In this document: positions 1 through 8,902 of the stretch, piece after piece
How the letters are laid out: the number at the start of each line of letters is the position of its first letter
How positions within the stretch are numbered: position 1 is the first letter of the stretch
NCBI RefSeq assembly: GCF_034006665.1
Contig: NZ_JAVESI010000012.1
Coordinates: 17,878 to 81,877, forward strand
Reading direction: 5' to 3'
From: Trichloromonas sp034006665
GTDB lineage: Bacteria; Desulfobacterota; Desulfuromonadia; Desulfuromonadales; Trichloromonadaceae
Length of the DNA: 64,000 nt
Position numbers and translations under genes: made by a program
Notes under the pieces: model-generated
Told to the model about the DNA's origin: nothing
The model's input: only the letters and a program-made list of their open reading frames with translations
Database searches by the model: none

Positions 1-543
1 ATTAATCCATATCATACCATCATTCGTGTTATCTATATTAGTTGCGAATCCTAGTTCTGAATCAGTTGCTATTTTTTTTAAAACTTCAAAACTAGTATTT
101 GGATAAGACGAGAATGAATTAAAATATAAATTATTAACATTCAGTATACCAACAATAGAATAAATTAGATCATTCTTTTCATTTTCTTTATTCTTTATAA
201 TATTAAAATCTAATATTTTAAAATCCATTCTAATCGGCATTAATATTTCACTATTGGATTGTATAAATAAACTTAATATCTCATTGTCAACTGGAAAAAG
301 AACATCAAATAATCTATTAGTTGGATCTCTAAATTGTACTTCTATTTTAGGCAAAAATTGATTATTATACAGTATTGTTTGTATCATGTTATTAATTTCT
401 ATAACCGTATCTCCAATTTGTAGATATGGATATTTCCCAATTTGTTCAACATAATACTTAATATCATCATCATTTGTATCACCTTCATAATCAATAACTA
501 AATCTCTTAATATTATAGAAGGTCTTTGTATAACTTTAATCAT
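1..543 (-). CDS. Partial tail/baseplate protein, hub (gpD)-like
   Basis: The reading frame starts at ATG on the minus strand at 543 and is still open at the window edge, so only the first 181 residues are seen. The visible part has alternating beta-like segments and a stretch near residues 160-180 (ATDSELGFATN, then DNTNDGMIWI) that resembles late-control gpD/hub proteins, where a similar phrase precedes the next domain. It follows the LysM-like gene with no gap (that gene's stop abuts this ATG), a pairing typical of tail protein X and tail protein D. Hub assignment is an inference from this short motif and the neighbours; a generic virion protein is the alternative. Confidence 0.55.
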   Translation of the reverse strand, partial: MIKVIQRPSIILRDLVIDYEGDTNDDDIKYYVEQIGKYPYLQIGDTVIEINNMIQTILYNNQFLPKIEVQFRDPTNRLFDVLFPVDNEILSLFIQSNSEILMPIRMDFKILDFNIIKNKENEKNDLIYSIVGILNVNNLYFNSFSSYPNTSFEVLKKIATDSELGFATNIDNTNDGMIWIN

Positions 544-999
544 TTATCTAAATTTATTTATTAATTTAATTTTTTTAGAATCAAAATTAACATCTATTTG
601 TTTTAAATTATCTGGTTTTATAGTAGGTGGTGATCCTAGTCTATTCGGATCTTTTTTAGTAGTTTTATTTTTATTCATATTAAGAATTCTATCTTTTTGT
701 TCATTTGTATCTGGATCTTTATCATATAAAAAATCAAAATCACTTTTATTAGGTGGATAATAAATTATATCACCTGACTTTATTGTAAATGGATTAATAA
801 TATTATTTATAACCATTAATTCTTCTATATAATTTGTACTACCATATAGGAACATAGATATGAGATCTAATCTACCTGAATATTCATCAGTGACTACAAA
901 ATAATTAATATTTACATCATCTGACATCTTTATTGTCTTTTGAAATATGTCATAAAAATTGTTATTCATTTTTAATTTATTTAAAGAATAAAATTCCAT
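544..999 (-). CDS. LysM-like baseplate protein (gp53 / tail protein X type)
   Basis: A 151-aa protein. Residues about 27-82 look like a LysM-type domain: a start resembling DEYSGRLDLISMFLYGS, a middle helix pair ending in NNIINPFTIKSGD, and the closing IIYYPP. This pattern is found in T4 gp53-type wedge proteins and in tail protein X, which help assemble the baseplate. The rest (residues 85-151) is Lys/Asn/Asp rich with no recognisable domain. It lies between a large structural gene and the hub-like gene on the same strand with gaps of 0-5 nt, consistent with one tail operon. I am fairly sure of the LysM-like fold, less of the exact T4 counterpart. Confidence 0.6.
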   Translation of the reverse strand: MEFYSLNKLKMNNNFYDIFQKTIKMSDDVNINYFVVTDEYSGRLDLISMFLYGSTNYIEELMVINNIINPFTIKSGDIIYYPPNKSDFDFLYDKDPDTNEQKDRILNMNKNKTTKKDPNRLGSPPTIKPDNLKQIDVNFDSKKIKLINKFR

Positions 1000-1004
1000 A
1001 TTAA

Positions 1005-2438
1005 TTATTTTATTTTATTATAACTTCTTTTATATTGAATACCAAGTGAATCTAAAATTTCATTTTTTCCCATGTTTCTACCTTGTGATATATCAATACT
1101 AGCAGTTATATATTTTGGAATATCATTATATTGCATATCTCCATTTAATTTAACTGTAATGTTATCAACTTTTATATTATTTAAAGATAATAATGGGGCA
1201 TATGGGTTTCCTATTGTTAAATGCCATGGTGTTGCTGCTTCACCAGTTAACATTGCAATAGAACCTCTTAATGGCCATACATATTTACCAACAGTAGATG
1301 CCAATATATTTTTTACTAAACTACCATGTAACACTTTATTTAATATAGATGTTTGTTTTTCTACAGATTCTAATCTTTTTTTATCATCTCCTGTATATGA
1401 TTCACTTCTTTCTTTTTCATCTTCTTCTCTTTTTTTCTCTTCTGCTTCTATAACTTCTTTAGATTTAGGACTAGGTTTTAATTGTCTATTAACTGCACCA
1501 AGAAATGAATTAAAAACTTCTTTAATTAAATCAATCCAAGCAGATACATCTGTTGAATTATTATTAGCACTTCTTAATTTATTTAAAATACTTGAATTTA
1601 AATTTCCGATATATCTAATATCTGATGTACCCATAGTTAATAAATTTCTAATTATATTATATGTAGATGCAGTCATATCTACCCCACCAATATATTTTTG
1701 TTCATATACAGTTTCAAAACTAATGTTAAATTTAGATGTATGTCCTACATCTTCAGTTGATCTGGTTAATGATTCTCTTAATACATTAGGATCACCAAAT
1801 GGTACTTTTGTATCAGGACTTACTAAACCAATTGTTTTAAGTATTCCAAATAATGATCCAGCTAACCATCCTGGCACAGGTGCCATTGAATCTAACCCAA
1901 TTCCAAACTCTTTAGACATCATTTGATTTATTAATAAGTGTAACATTTCATCTTTATTTTGAGTTCTCCAATTTTCATTAAATGAAAAATTTAATATCTC
2001 ATCTGAATCTGATTTTACCCACCCTACAATAACTGATACAGGTTCTACATTCATTTTAGATAAATCCTTTCTAACAACTGCCCCTTCAGGAAATCTTCTA
2101 AGTATTATTAATCTATTTAATGGGTAAACACCAATATCTCTTAAATAAGAAAAATCAGTAGGTTTTAATTTTAAACTTTTTGACATATTGCTATCACTAC
2201 CTTCTCCGTTAAAATCCTTTAATAATTGAATATATGGATTTCTGCTAGTTGCATCATATGGAGCATTTACGCTAGAACTAATATAATTTTTAACATCACC
2301 TTGTGTTATAATATAATTATTTATACCGAATGTGTCATCTTCATTTTGGTTATATCTAACATCAGTGGATTGTATTTCTCCATATTCATTAGATATATAG
2401 TTTTCCATTTCAAATAAAAACTTCATTTCATCAAACAT
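1005..2438 (-). CDS. Virion structural protein, unknown (tail/baseplate)
   Basis: A 477-aa protein of no family I can name. The C-terminal 90 residues include TPWHLTIGNPYAPLLSLNN and SQGRNMGKNEILDSLG, phrases that look like a beta-rich tail or baseplate domain. A charged Glu/Lys segment at about 325-365 is probably coiled coil. It is the upstream member of a tight minus-strand group with the LysM-like and hub-like genes, so a baseplate role is likely by position. A 284-codon open frame on the other strand is a shadow of this gene. Confidence 0.6.
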   Translation of the reverse strand: MFDEMKFLFEMENYISNEYGEIQSTDVRYNQNEDDTFGINNYIITQGDVKNYISSSVNAPYDATSRNPYIQLLKDFNGEGSDSNMSKSLKLKPTDFSYLRDIGVYPLNRLIILRRFPEGAVVRKDLSKMNVEPVSVIVGWVKSDSDEILNFSFNENWRTQNKDEMLHLLINQMMSKEFGIGLDSMAPVPGWLAGSLFGILKTIGLVSPDTKVPFGDPNVLRESLTRSTEDVGHTSKFNISFETVYEQKYIGGVDMTASTYNIIRNLLTMGTSDIRYIGNLNSSILNKLRSANNNSTDVSAWIDLIKEVFNSFLGAVNRQLKPSPKSKEVIEAEEKKREEDEKERSESYTGDDKKRLESVEKQTSILNKVLHGSLVKNILASTVGKYVWPLRGSIAMLTGEAATPWHLTIGNPYAPLLSLNNIKVDNITVKLNGDMQYNDIPKYITASIDISQGRNMGKNEILDSLGIQYKRSYNKIK

Positions 2439-2497
2439 TATAAAAATGATTAATTTTTTAATAGTGTGTAAATATAAATGTATATATAAAAATAATT

Positions 2498-2899
2498 TTA
2501 ATAACTTTTTAATATTTGAGATGCGTCAAATATATTCATGTTTGATAGAATAGATTGATATATATCTTCATCATTTTTAAATTCATCAAAAAATATTAAT
2601 ATGTTAAATTTTATATTTGAATCTAATACTTTTTTTATTTTAAAAATATCATTAACATCTAATTTTTTATTACTAAAATTGGGTATGTAATAAATATCTC
2701 TATTTTTAGAAAAAGATTGCACTATTTTATTATATATTAATAAATTAAAATAGCTTTTATAAATATCATAATTATTATGGATGTCGTATTCTTCTAATTG
2801 TTGTTTTATATCAATGATAACCTTATTTCTAATCTTATTAACTTTAACATATTTATCAAACTTTTTTTTACTTTTTGTAAACACTAAATAAAAATTCAT
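2498..2899 (-). CDS. Hypothetical protein, 133 aa
   Basis: Unrecognised protein, Lys/Ile/Asn rich, apparently alpha/beta, with no signal peptide or membrane segment. It starts with MNFYLVFTKSKKKFDKYVKV and ends near FDASQILKSY. It is divergent from uvsX and separated from it by about 150 nt, so both genes probably have promoters in that gap. No function proposed. Confidence 0.6.
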   Translation of the reverse strand: MNFYLVFTKSKKKFDKYVKVNKIRNKVIIDIKQQLEEYDIHNNYDIYKSYFNLLIYNKIVQSFSKNRDIYYIPNFSNKKLDVNDIFKIKKVLDSNIKFNILIFFDEFKNDEDIYQSILSNMNIFDASQILKSY

Positions 2900-3052
2900 A
2901 TTATTAAATTATATTTTTATTATATATTGAATAGTAATAGTTCAGAATATATATTTTAAAATAAATTTAACTATAAATTAAACTTTTTATAGTATTTATA
3001 ATAAAATTATAAAAATATAAAGATAATATCTTAAAAAATTAATAGATTATGC
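2900..3052. promoter_or_regulatory. Divergent intergenic region before uvsX
   Basis: About 150 nt of nearly pure A/T between a minus-strand gene and uvsX. It contains several TATA-like runs but no clear match to either promoter motif seen elsewhere in the window. It must drive at least the uvsX-gp41-nrdJ block. Confidence 0.35.
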
Positions 3053-4249
3053 ATGGCAAAGAAAAAATCAAATTCAAAAACGTTCTCGATATCACAATTA
3101 TCAGGTTTAATAGATAAAATATCAGATGAAACAGAAATAATTGTACAAGGTAATGAAGATTCTGGTTTTATTGATACTGGTGTTTATATTTTAAATGCTC
3201 TTTTTTCAAAAAGTATTTTAAATGGTGGTATTCCAGATGACAGAATAACAATATTTGCAGGTGAACCAAATACAGGTAAATCATATTTATTGTATAATAT
3301 TGCTAGAAATGCTCAAAAAAGAGGAGACTTTATAGTATTTATTGACACTGAACATTCTGTTAGTAAATCTACATTACAATCATTCGGTATTGATTCAAGT
3401 CCTGAAAAATTAAAACTTATATCTTCTAATAAAGTTGAAGATTTAAAAATATTCCTAACCAAATTTCTAGATGGTCTTAAACAAGAGAAAAAATCAGGAT
3501 CAGAAATTCCTAAAATTATAATTTTATTAGATAGTATAGGTCAATTAGCATCAGAAAAAGAAATTGAAGATGCTAAAGAAGGTAAAAACAAAGCTGATAT
3601 GACAAGAGCTAAAGCTATTAAACAATTGTTCAGAATTATTAACTCTGATTTAGGATATTTAGGAATTCCAATGGTAGCAACAAACCATACTTATCAAGAT
3701 ACTAGTTCATTTTTCCCTGTTCCAGTTATGGCAGGTGGAAAAGGAGCAGAATATTCAGCATCTACTATTATATTTTTAAGTACTGCTAAATTAAAAACTG
3801 GCAGAGAAGATGACTTAGATTTAAGTTCAACTGGTGTATTGGTTACAGCACAAGCAAAGAAAAACAGACTAGCTAAACCTAAGAAAGTTAAATTTGAAAT
3901 TGATCATAGTTATGGTACAAATCCATATAAAGGATTAGAATTTTTCTTTACTCCACAAAATTTTGAAAATTTAGGTGTAGCAAAAGGAAAATTAAACGAT
4001 AAGGGTGAGTTTGAACCAGGTGGAACAAGATGGTATATTAAACATTTAAATAAATCGGTTTTTGAAAAACAATTATTTACATCAGAAGTTTTTACGAAAG
4101 AATTATTAGAAAAATTAGAACCAATAATTTATAAATATTTTGATTACTCATCATTTGAAGAACAAGAATTATTTTTATCTAAAATGGACGAGCATGGAGA
4201 AGATTTAGATGCAGATTTTGATGATATTGATAATGATGATTTATTTTAA
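3053..4249 (+). CDS. uvsX: UvsX/RecA-type recombinase
   Basis: A 398-aa RecA-superfamily strand-exchange protein, close to the length of T4 UvsX (about 390). It should form filaments on single-stranded DNA and drive recombination-dependent replication. Walker A is GEPNTGKS at residues 70-77. Walker B is the hydrophobic strand ending IIILLDSIGQL (about 155-166). A DNA-binding-loop region containing TNHTYQDTSSFFPVPVMAGG follows at about 209-228. The C terminus is strongly acidic (DADFDDIDNDDLF), as in many UvsX and RecA proteins. It heads a plus-strand block with the gp41 helicase directly downstream. uvsY and uvsW are also present, at 35 kb. Confidence 0.93.
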   Translation: MAKKKSNSKTFSISQLSGLIDKISDETEIIVQGNEDSGFIDTGVYILNALFSKSILNGGIPDDRITIFAGEPNTGKSYLLYNIARNAQKRGDFIVFIDTEHSVSKSTLQSFGIDSSPEKLKLISSNKVEDLKIFLTKFLDGLKQEKKSGSEIPKIIILLDSIGQLASEKEIEDAKEGKNKADMTRAKAIKQLFRIINSDLGYLGIPMVATNHTYQDTSSFFPVPVMAGGKGAEYSASTIIFLSTAKLKTGREDDLDLSSTGVLVTAQAKKNRLAKPKKVKFEIDHSYGTNPYKGLEFFFTPQNFENLGVAKGKLNDKGEFEPGGTRWYIKHLNKSVFEKQLFTSEVFTKELLEKLEPIIYKYFDYSSFEEQELFLSKMDEHGEDLDADFDDIDNDDLF

Positions 4250-4270
4250 TAAAATTTTAAAAATTAAAAA

Positions 4271-4984
4271 ATGGGAGCTAATACAAATTTAGAAAAATTA
4301 TTTTTTGCCAAGATCTTAGAAGAACCTAATCAATTTTATAAAGTAGAATCAAAATACTTTGAAAATGAATTGATTAGGTTTGTATATGATGTTATTAGAG
4401 AATATTATATAAATTCAAAAGATAAAATTGTACCTAGTCCAAAACAAGTTTGGTCTATGGTAAGTTTACAAGATGATAAAAAATTAGTTTCAAAAGAAGC
4501 TTTAAAATCATTGTTTACAGAAACAACACAAGATATAACTGATGAATGGTTAGATAGATCATTTAAAGCATGGAAATCATCAAAATATACAAGAGATAAA
4601 ATTTATGAATCCATTGATATTATAAAAAACATGGATGAAGTAAATTATGACAATGTTATGGATATTGTCGGTAGATTAAAAAAGAATTTTAGTGAGATAG
4701 ATATTATATCAAATGATGATGAAGATTTAGGGGGAGATTTTGATGATCCAGAAGAACATAAACAATTGATATCATTAAGAAAAATACCGACAGGATGGTC
4801 AAATTTAGATAAAATATTAGGTGGTGGATGGGATCATGCTACTTTTAACATAATAATGGGAGAAACTAATGTGGGTAAGTGTCTTATTTTCAACACTTTA
4901 ATAAAAATTAAAAACAAAAAAACTAATAAAATCGAAAAAATAAAAATTGGTGATTTTTTTAATATGATAAAAAAATCTTCCTAA
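4271..4984 (+). CDS. 41: gp41-type replicative DNA helicase, N-terminal half with split-intein N part
   Basis: A 237-aa product. Residues 1-203 are the N-terminal part of a DnaB/gp41-family helicase and stop exactly inside Walker A: GETNVGK, then Cys204. From Cys204 the protein is an intein N fragment of only 34 residues (CLIFNTLIKIKNK, then KIKIGDFF) and ends at a stop. The missing ATPase core is encoded in the frame at 6177, beyond a homing endonuclease gene. After trans-splicing the helicase would be 203 + 242 = 445 residues, near the T4 gp41 size (475). The N-terminal domain would contact primase and hexamer partners. It lies 21 nt after uvsX. Neither half can be a working helicase alone, because the P-loop Ser/Thr is on the other half. 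Confidence 0.88.
   Translation: MGANTNLEKLFFAKILEEPNQFYKVESKYFENELIRFVYDVIREYYINSKDKIVPSPKQVWSMVSLQDDKKLVSKEALKSLFTETTQDITDEWLDRSFKAWKSSKYTRDKIYESIDIIKNMDEVNYDNVMDIVGRLKKNFSEIDIISNDDEDLGGDFDDPEEHKQLISLRKIPTGWSNLDKILGGGWDHATFNIIMGETNVGKCLIFNTLIKIKNKKTNKIEKIKIGDFFNMIKKSS
4880..4981 (+). other. Split intein N fragment, gp41 helicase (34 aa)
   Basis: Begins with the catalytic Cys directly after the P-loop lysine and includes only block A-like sequence. Block B is absent here and lies on the C fragment (LICADEHIL). The break is therefore near the intein N terminus, the atypical split arrangement known from TerL inteins, rather than at the usual endonuclease site. Confidence 0.85.
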
Positions 4985-4997
4985 ATTGGATTCACTT

Positions 4998-5012
4998 ATT
5001 TTTATATATAAA
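4998..5012 (+). promoter_or_regulatory. TATATATA-type phage promoter inside gp41 gap
   Basis: The sequence tttttatatataaaa starts about 22 nt before the endonuclease ATG at 5020. The same element recurs at similar distance before many genes in the window, including the other two gap endonucleases, so the endonuclease can be transcribed independently of the helicase. Confidence 0.5.
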
Positions 5013-5019
5013 AGTAAAA

Positions 5020-6138
5020 ATGATTATGAAATGTAAAATTTGTAATAATGAATCTAAAGATATTAGAGGATTATCTATTCATTTAGTAAAAAAACACCAT
5101 TTTAATAAAAATGATATTAAAAATTATTATGATAAATATTTAAAAAAAGATAATGAAGGTAAATGTTATTTTTGTGGAAAAAATTCAATTTTTAAAGATT
5201 TATCTAATGGATATCATAATATATGTGATTCTAAAGAATGTTTAGGTAAAACAAGAGCAACAGGTACATATGAATTTTTAATGTATAAATATAATTTATC
5301 AAAAGATGATGCTATAAAAATGATGAATGAAAGAGCATCTGAAAGAGGCAAAAAAATTAAAAAATCATTAAATGAAAAATTTGAAAATAATAAAAATTTT
5401 TTTAAAGAAAGATCACATCAATCAATTAACTACTGGCTGAAAAGAGGATATTCTGAAGATGATGCTAAAATAAAAGTTAAGAAAGTTACTGATATGATAC
5501 ATGAAAAAACATGGAAAAAGAGAAGAGAATATCCAGAATTATATGATGATGTTAGTCCAACACAATTAAAATATTGGTTAAAAAAAGGATATAATGAAGA
5601 AGAAGCAAAAGAAAAAGTAAAAGATAGACAAAGAACTTTTACATTAGAAAAATGTATTAAAAAATATGGTGAAGACGATGGTATAGATATTTGGATAAAA
5701 AGAAATAAAAGATGGTCTAAAAAAATGAAAGATATTTTATTAAAAAATGGAAATTATAAACAAGACTCATCAAATTTAGAAAAAATTTTTATAAATGATA
5801 TTTTAAATGAAACGAATATTAATGAATATAATTGTTATATAAATAAGCAATTTATAATATTTTGTAATAGTGATTTTTATTACACTTATGATTTCAAGTA
5901 TAATAATAAAATAATAGAATTCAATGGTGATTACTGGCATTGTAATCCTATTAAATATGATATGGATTATTTTAATATGAGAAAACAAATGTATGCTAAA
6001 GATATATGGATATATGATAAATTAAAAATTCAAAAAGCTAAAAAAGAAGGATATGATGTATTAGTTATATGGGAAAGTGATTATAAGAAAAATAAAGAAA
6101 AAATTATACAAGAATGTGTAAATTTTTTAAACAAATAA
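5020..6138 (+). CDS. Vsr-like homing endonuclease in the split gp41 gene
   Basis: A 372-aa free-standing endonuclease in the gap between the two intein halves. The N terminus has zinc-finger-like motifs (CKICNNES with a later His pair; CYFCGK with CDSKEC). The middle holds repeated helix-turn segments (YWLKRGYSEDDAK, YWLKKGYNEEEAK). The catalytic region near residues 285-345 has KIIEFNGDYWHCNP and ends with VLVIWESDYKKN, the layout of the Vsr-like homing endonucleases found in fractured phage genes. It resembles the TerL-gap enzyme closely (TQ-x2-YWLKKGY and CIKKYG motifs occur in both). It probably cuts intein-free gp41 alleles at the Walker A codons; target specificity is inferred from position only. 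Confidence 0.85.
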   Translation: MIMKCKICNNESKDIRGLSIHLVKKHHFNKNDIKNYYDKYLKKDNEGKCYFCGKNSIFKDLSNGYHNICDSKECLGKTRATGTYEFLMYKYNLSKDDAIKMMNERASERGKKIKKSLNEKFENNKNFFKERSHQSINYWLKRGYSEDDAKIKVKKVTDMIHEKTWKKRREYPELYDDVSPTQLKYWLKKGYNEEEAKEKVKDRQRTFTLEKCIKKYGEDDGIDIWIKRNKRWSKKMKDILLKNGNYKQDSSNLEKIFINDILNETNINEYNCYINKQFIIFCNSDFYYTYDFKYNNKIIEFNGDYWHCNPIKYDMDYFNMRKQMYAKDIWIYDKLKIQKAKKEGYDVLVIWESDYKKNKEKIIQECVNFLNK

Positions 6139-6176
6139 GAGATAATATTATAAAATATAAAAACAAAATTGTATAA

Positions 6177-6542
6177 ATGATAAGTGACAATACATATAAA
6201 AAATTTATAGAAACATTTGATGTATCAGATTGGCAAATAGAAACCGATACGGGATGGGAAGATATAAAAGAAGTTGGTAAAACAATTGAATATGATGAAT
6301 GGGTAGTAAAAACAGAAGATGGTTTAGAATTAATTTGTGCGGATGAACATATTTTATTTGATAAAAATTATAATGAAATATATGTAAAAAATTTAAAAAT
6401 AGGGGATTATATTTTATCAAAAAATGGTATTTCTAAAATAAAAGAAGTATATAAAACTGATAAAAAGTCAAATATGTATGACTTGTCTTTGTCTGATGAT
6501 TCAAATCGTAGATATTATACAAATGATATTTTATCTCACAAT
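6177..6542 (+). other. Split intein C fragment, gp41 helicase (122 aa)
   Basis: Carries block B, the middle strands and blocks F/G, with terminal Asn preceded by His (SHN) and +1 Ser. The N-terminal 40 residues (WQIETDTGWEDIKEVGK) are also intein-like, so this part supplies most of the intein fold. Confidence 0.85.
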
Positions 6543-7271
6543 TCAATGTGGTTACAAAATATGGCTGCTAAAATGGCAGATAGTGGATATAATGTTGTTT
6601 ACATAACATTAGAGATGGCAAAATATAAATGTATTAAGCGTTTAGGTGCAATGAGATTAAAAATTGATATTGATGAATATGATACAATAAGTAAAGATAG
6701 TACATTTATTAAAAATAAAATAAACGAATTAAAAACAATGGCATCGTCAAATAAATTATTTGATGGTGGTAAGGTTGGTAAATTATATGTTAAAAAATTT
6801 CCAACTAGTGATTGTACAGTAACAGATTTAGAAAATTATGTTAAAAAATTTCAAGAAACAAAAAATATAAAATTAGATGCAATCGTAGTAGATTACATTA
6901 ATATTATGTCAATTGAGAAAGGTTATAATTTAGACACTATGTTATATCTTAAAGGTAAACATTTAGCAGAAGGATTAAGAAGATTAGCTGATAAGTGTGA
7001 TGTTGCTGTTATTACAGCTACACAAGTTGATAAATCAGTATGGGGAGCAAATGATATTAATTTAGATGATATACCAGAAAGTAAAGCAATAGCAGAAGCA
7101 GCGGATTCTGTTTGGGCAATAATTAGAAACCCTTCTATGAAAAAAGAAAATACATATAGATTAAAAATATTAAAATTAAGAGATGGTGAACATCATGAGG
7201 AACAAGTGAAATTTGATTTTAATACTAAATATTTAACAATGGATAATGATATATTATTTGGATCAAAATAA
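6177..7271 (+). CDS. 41: gp41-type helicase, split-intein C part and ATPase core
   Basis: A 364-aa product whose first 122 residues are the intein C fragment. It has block B-like LICADEHIL (His58), then KIGDYILSKNG, then the end NDILSHN. Ser123 is the first residue of the C-extein. From there the RecA-like helicase core follows: WLQNMAAKMADSGYNVVYIT, Walker B in AIVVDYINIM, and a motif with TATQVDKS. Joining to GETNVGK restores GETNVGKS. The start ATG at 6177 is 38 nt after the endonuclease stop and preceded by A-rich sequence. The C fragment is clearly homologous to that of TerL (shared CAD-x-HI, then YY-x-N-x-ILSHN). Confidence 0.88.
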   Translation: MISDNTYKKFIETFDVSDWQIETDTGWEDIKEVGKTIEYDEWVVKTEDGLELICADEHILFDKNYNEIYVKNLKIGDYILSKNGISKIKEVYKTDKKSNMYDLSLSDDSNRRYYTNDILSHNSMWLQNMAAKMADSGYNVVYITLEMAKYKCIKRLGAMRLKIDIDEYDTISKDSTFIKNKINELKTMASSNKLFDGGKVGKLYVKKFPTSDCTVTDLENYVKKFQETKNIKLDAIVVDYINIMSIEKGYNLDTMLYLKGKHLAEGLRRLADKCDVAVITATQVDKSVWGANDINLDDIPESKAIAEAADSVWAIIRNPSMKKENTYRLKILKLRDGEHHEEQVKFDFNTKYLTMDNDILFGSK

Positions 7272-7287
7272 AAAATAATAAATTGAA

Positions 7288-7974
7288 ATGAGTGATGATA
7301 AAAATTACATAAATTTTGATGACGATTTAAATCAATATGATATAGATGAAGAATCAAATATTAGTAATGATAATATAGAAGAAGATAATAATATTGATGT
7401 TGATGATGATATTATAAATAATGATGATGATAATGATTTTATTGACATTGATGATGTATCTGATATAGAGGATTGTGAAAATTTTGATCTAATTTATAAA
7501 TTTAATACTAATAAACATAGGCAAGAAGGTAAACATAGATTACAAAGAGATACTATTTTTAAAGGCAAATTAGATAAAAAAGAAAATGAAGATAATATAA
7601 GTAACAGTCATATAGATAATGATTATGATAATATTAATATATTTGATATTCATAATGATAGTGATGATTATTTAAGTACAAATGACTTAACTAAAGATGT
7701 CTATGATATACTAGATAAAAATACAGATTTAGATTTTAAACAAAATAGAAGAAAACCAAATAAAGAGGTTTTTAATAATTATTATAATTTATTAATAAGA
7801 GAATTAGGATACAGATATACAAGATCAGAGATATTTGTTGAATTATCATATTATTTTACAGATAACATATTTAATATGTTTAAACTTTTAGATAAAAAAC
7901 CAGCTACATATATAATTAAAGAATTAACACAAAAAGGATTTTTAAAAAACCTTAATGGTATTAATTTTTTATAA
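7288..7974 (+). CDS. Hypothetical acidic protein, 228 aa
   Basis: Unrecognised. Residues 1-75 are almost entirely Asp/Glu/Asn/Ile and look disordered. A short basic stretch follows (KHRQEGKHRLQRD). The last 80 residues (NKEVFNNYYNLLIRELGYRY to FLKNLNGINFL) appear to be a compact helical domain. It lies 16 nt after the helicase and 18 nt before nrdJ on the same strand, so a replication-linked role is possible, but nothing in the sequence shows which. Confidence 0.6.
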   Translation: MSDDKNYINFDDDLNQYDIDEESNISNDNIEEDNNIDVDDDIINNDDDNDFIDIDDVSDIEDCENFDLIYKFNTNKHRQEGKHRLQRDTIFKGKLDKKENEDNISNSHIDNDYDNINIFDIHNDSDDYLSTNDLTKDVYDILDKNTDLDFKQNRRKPNKEVFNNYYNLLIRELGYRYTRSEIFVELSYYFTDNIFNMFKLLDKKPATYIIKELTQKGFLKNLNGINFL

Positions 7975-7992
7975 AAATAAATATAAATATAA

Positions 7993-8847
7993 ATGAATAA
8001 ATACAATAGAAAAGAAGTAGAAAAAAATACATTAGATTATTTTAAAGGTGATTCTTTAGCTACTGAAGTATGGATAAATAAATATGCATTAAAAGATTCA
8101 GATGGAAATATTTATGAATTAACACCAGATGATATGCACAAAAGATTATCTAAAGAACTAAATAGAATTGAAAATAAATATCCTAATCCATTATCAGAAG
8201 ATTTAATTTATAATCTATTAAAAGATTTTAAATATATTATCCCACAAGGAGGTCCGATGTCAGGTATAGGTAATGATTTACAAATTGTTAGTTTATCAAA
8301 TTGTTTTGTGACTGGAAATGAAAGTGATAGTTATGGTGGTATATGCAGAACTGATGAACAACAAGTACAATTAATGAAAAGAAGAGGTGGTGTAGGTCAT
8401 GATTTATCACATATTAGACCAAAAGGATCACCCGTTAAAAACTCTGCACTAACATCAACAGGAGTTGTTCCTTTTATGGAAAGATATTCTAATTCAACAA
8501 GAGAAGTAGCACAAGATGGTCGTAGAGGTGCACTCATGTTAAGTTGTTTTGCACCAGATACATTCGTATTAGTTGATTATGGTTGGGATAAAATTATTAA
8601 TGTTATTAATAAAATAAAAAACGGAGAAAAAATAAAAGCATGGACACATAATGGTTTTAAAAATATAACAGATATTCAGGAATTTATTAATAGAGATGTT
8701 TATGAAATTGAATGTGAAAATGGCAAAAAGATAGTTGTAACACCAGATCACGAATTTCAAGTTAGAAATAAAAATACAAAAAAAGAATATTTAAAAGCTA
8801 TTATTGATGTTGATATAGAAAACGAAGAATTAGTATTCTTTTTTTAA
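7993..8847 (+). CDS. nrdJ: Class II ribonucleotide reductase NrdJ, N-terminal part with split-intein N fragment
   Basis: A 284-aa product. Residues 1-184 are the N-terminal section of a class II (adenosylcobalamin-dependent) ribonucleotide reductase, with LSNCFV (about 102-107), the phrase MKRRGGVGHDLSHIRPKG (128-145) and GRRGALMLS (176-184). Cys185 opens an intein N fragment of 100 residues with block A (CFAPDTFVLV) and block B (VVTPDHEF), then a stop. The C fragment starts at 9887 after an endonuclease gene. The reductase makes deoxynucleotides for phage DNA synthesis. This is the canonical split geometry, unlike gp41 and TerL here. Confidence 0.9.
   Translation: MNKYNRKEVEKNTLDYFKGDSLATEVWINKYALKDSDGNIYELTPDDMHKRLSKELNRIENKYPNPLSEDLIYNLLKDFKYIIPQGGPMSGIGNDLQIVSLSNCFVTGNESDSYGGICRTDEQQVQLMKRRGGVGHDLSHIRPKGSPVKNSALTSTGVVPFMERYSNSTREVAQDGRRGALMLSCFAPDTFVLVDYGWDKIINVINKIKNGEKIKAWTHNGFKNITDIQEFINRDVYEIECENGKKIVVTPDHEFQVRNKNTKKEYLKAIIDVDIENEELVFFF
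8545..8844 (+). other. Split intein N fragment, NrdJ (100 aa)
   Basis: Starts at Cys185 after LMLS. It has block A and a block B TPDH. Size matches known NrdJ split inteins, whose N fragments are about 100 aa. Confidence 0.87.
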
Positions 8848-8862
8848 AAAAAACAAATTCGG

Positions 8863-8896
8863 GGTGTTTTATTTTTATATATAACAATAAAACACC
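8863..8896 (+). other. Perfect hairpin in the NrdJ intein gap, promoter motif in its loop
   Basis: An 11-bp perfect inverted repeat, ggtgttttatt pairing with aataaaacacc, flanks a 12-nt loop containing tttatatata. It sits 15 nt after the stop of the N half and 6 nt before the endonuclease ATG. There is no U-run directly after it on the plus strand, so it is not an obvious terminator. It may tune transcription or translation of the endonuclease. Confidence 0.6.
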
Positions 8897-8902
8897 TTAA
8901 AA

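Noticed and set aside
1072..1926. Long plus-strand open frame of 284 codons
   Set aside because: Lies wholly inside the 477-aa minus-strand structural gene; its translation is low-complexity hydrophobic and shows no family phrase. Shadow of the real gene.
4984..5020. Group I intron as explanation for the gp41 interruption
   Set aside because: Both sides encode intein motifs (Cys start, SHN end), and no intron core was seen; a split intein explains the junctions exactly.
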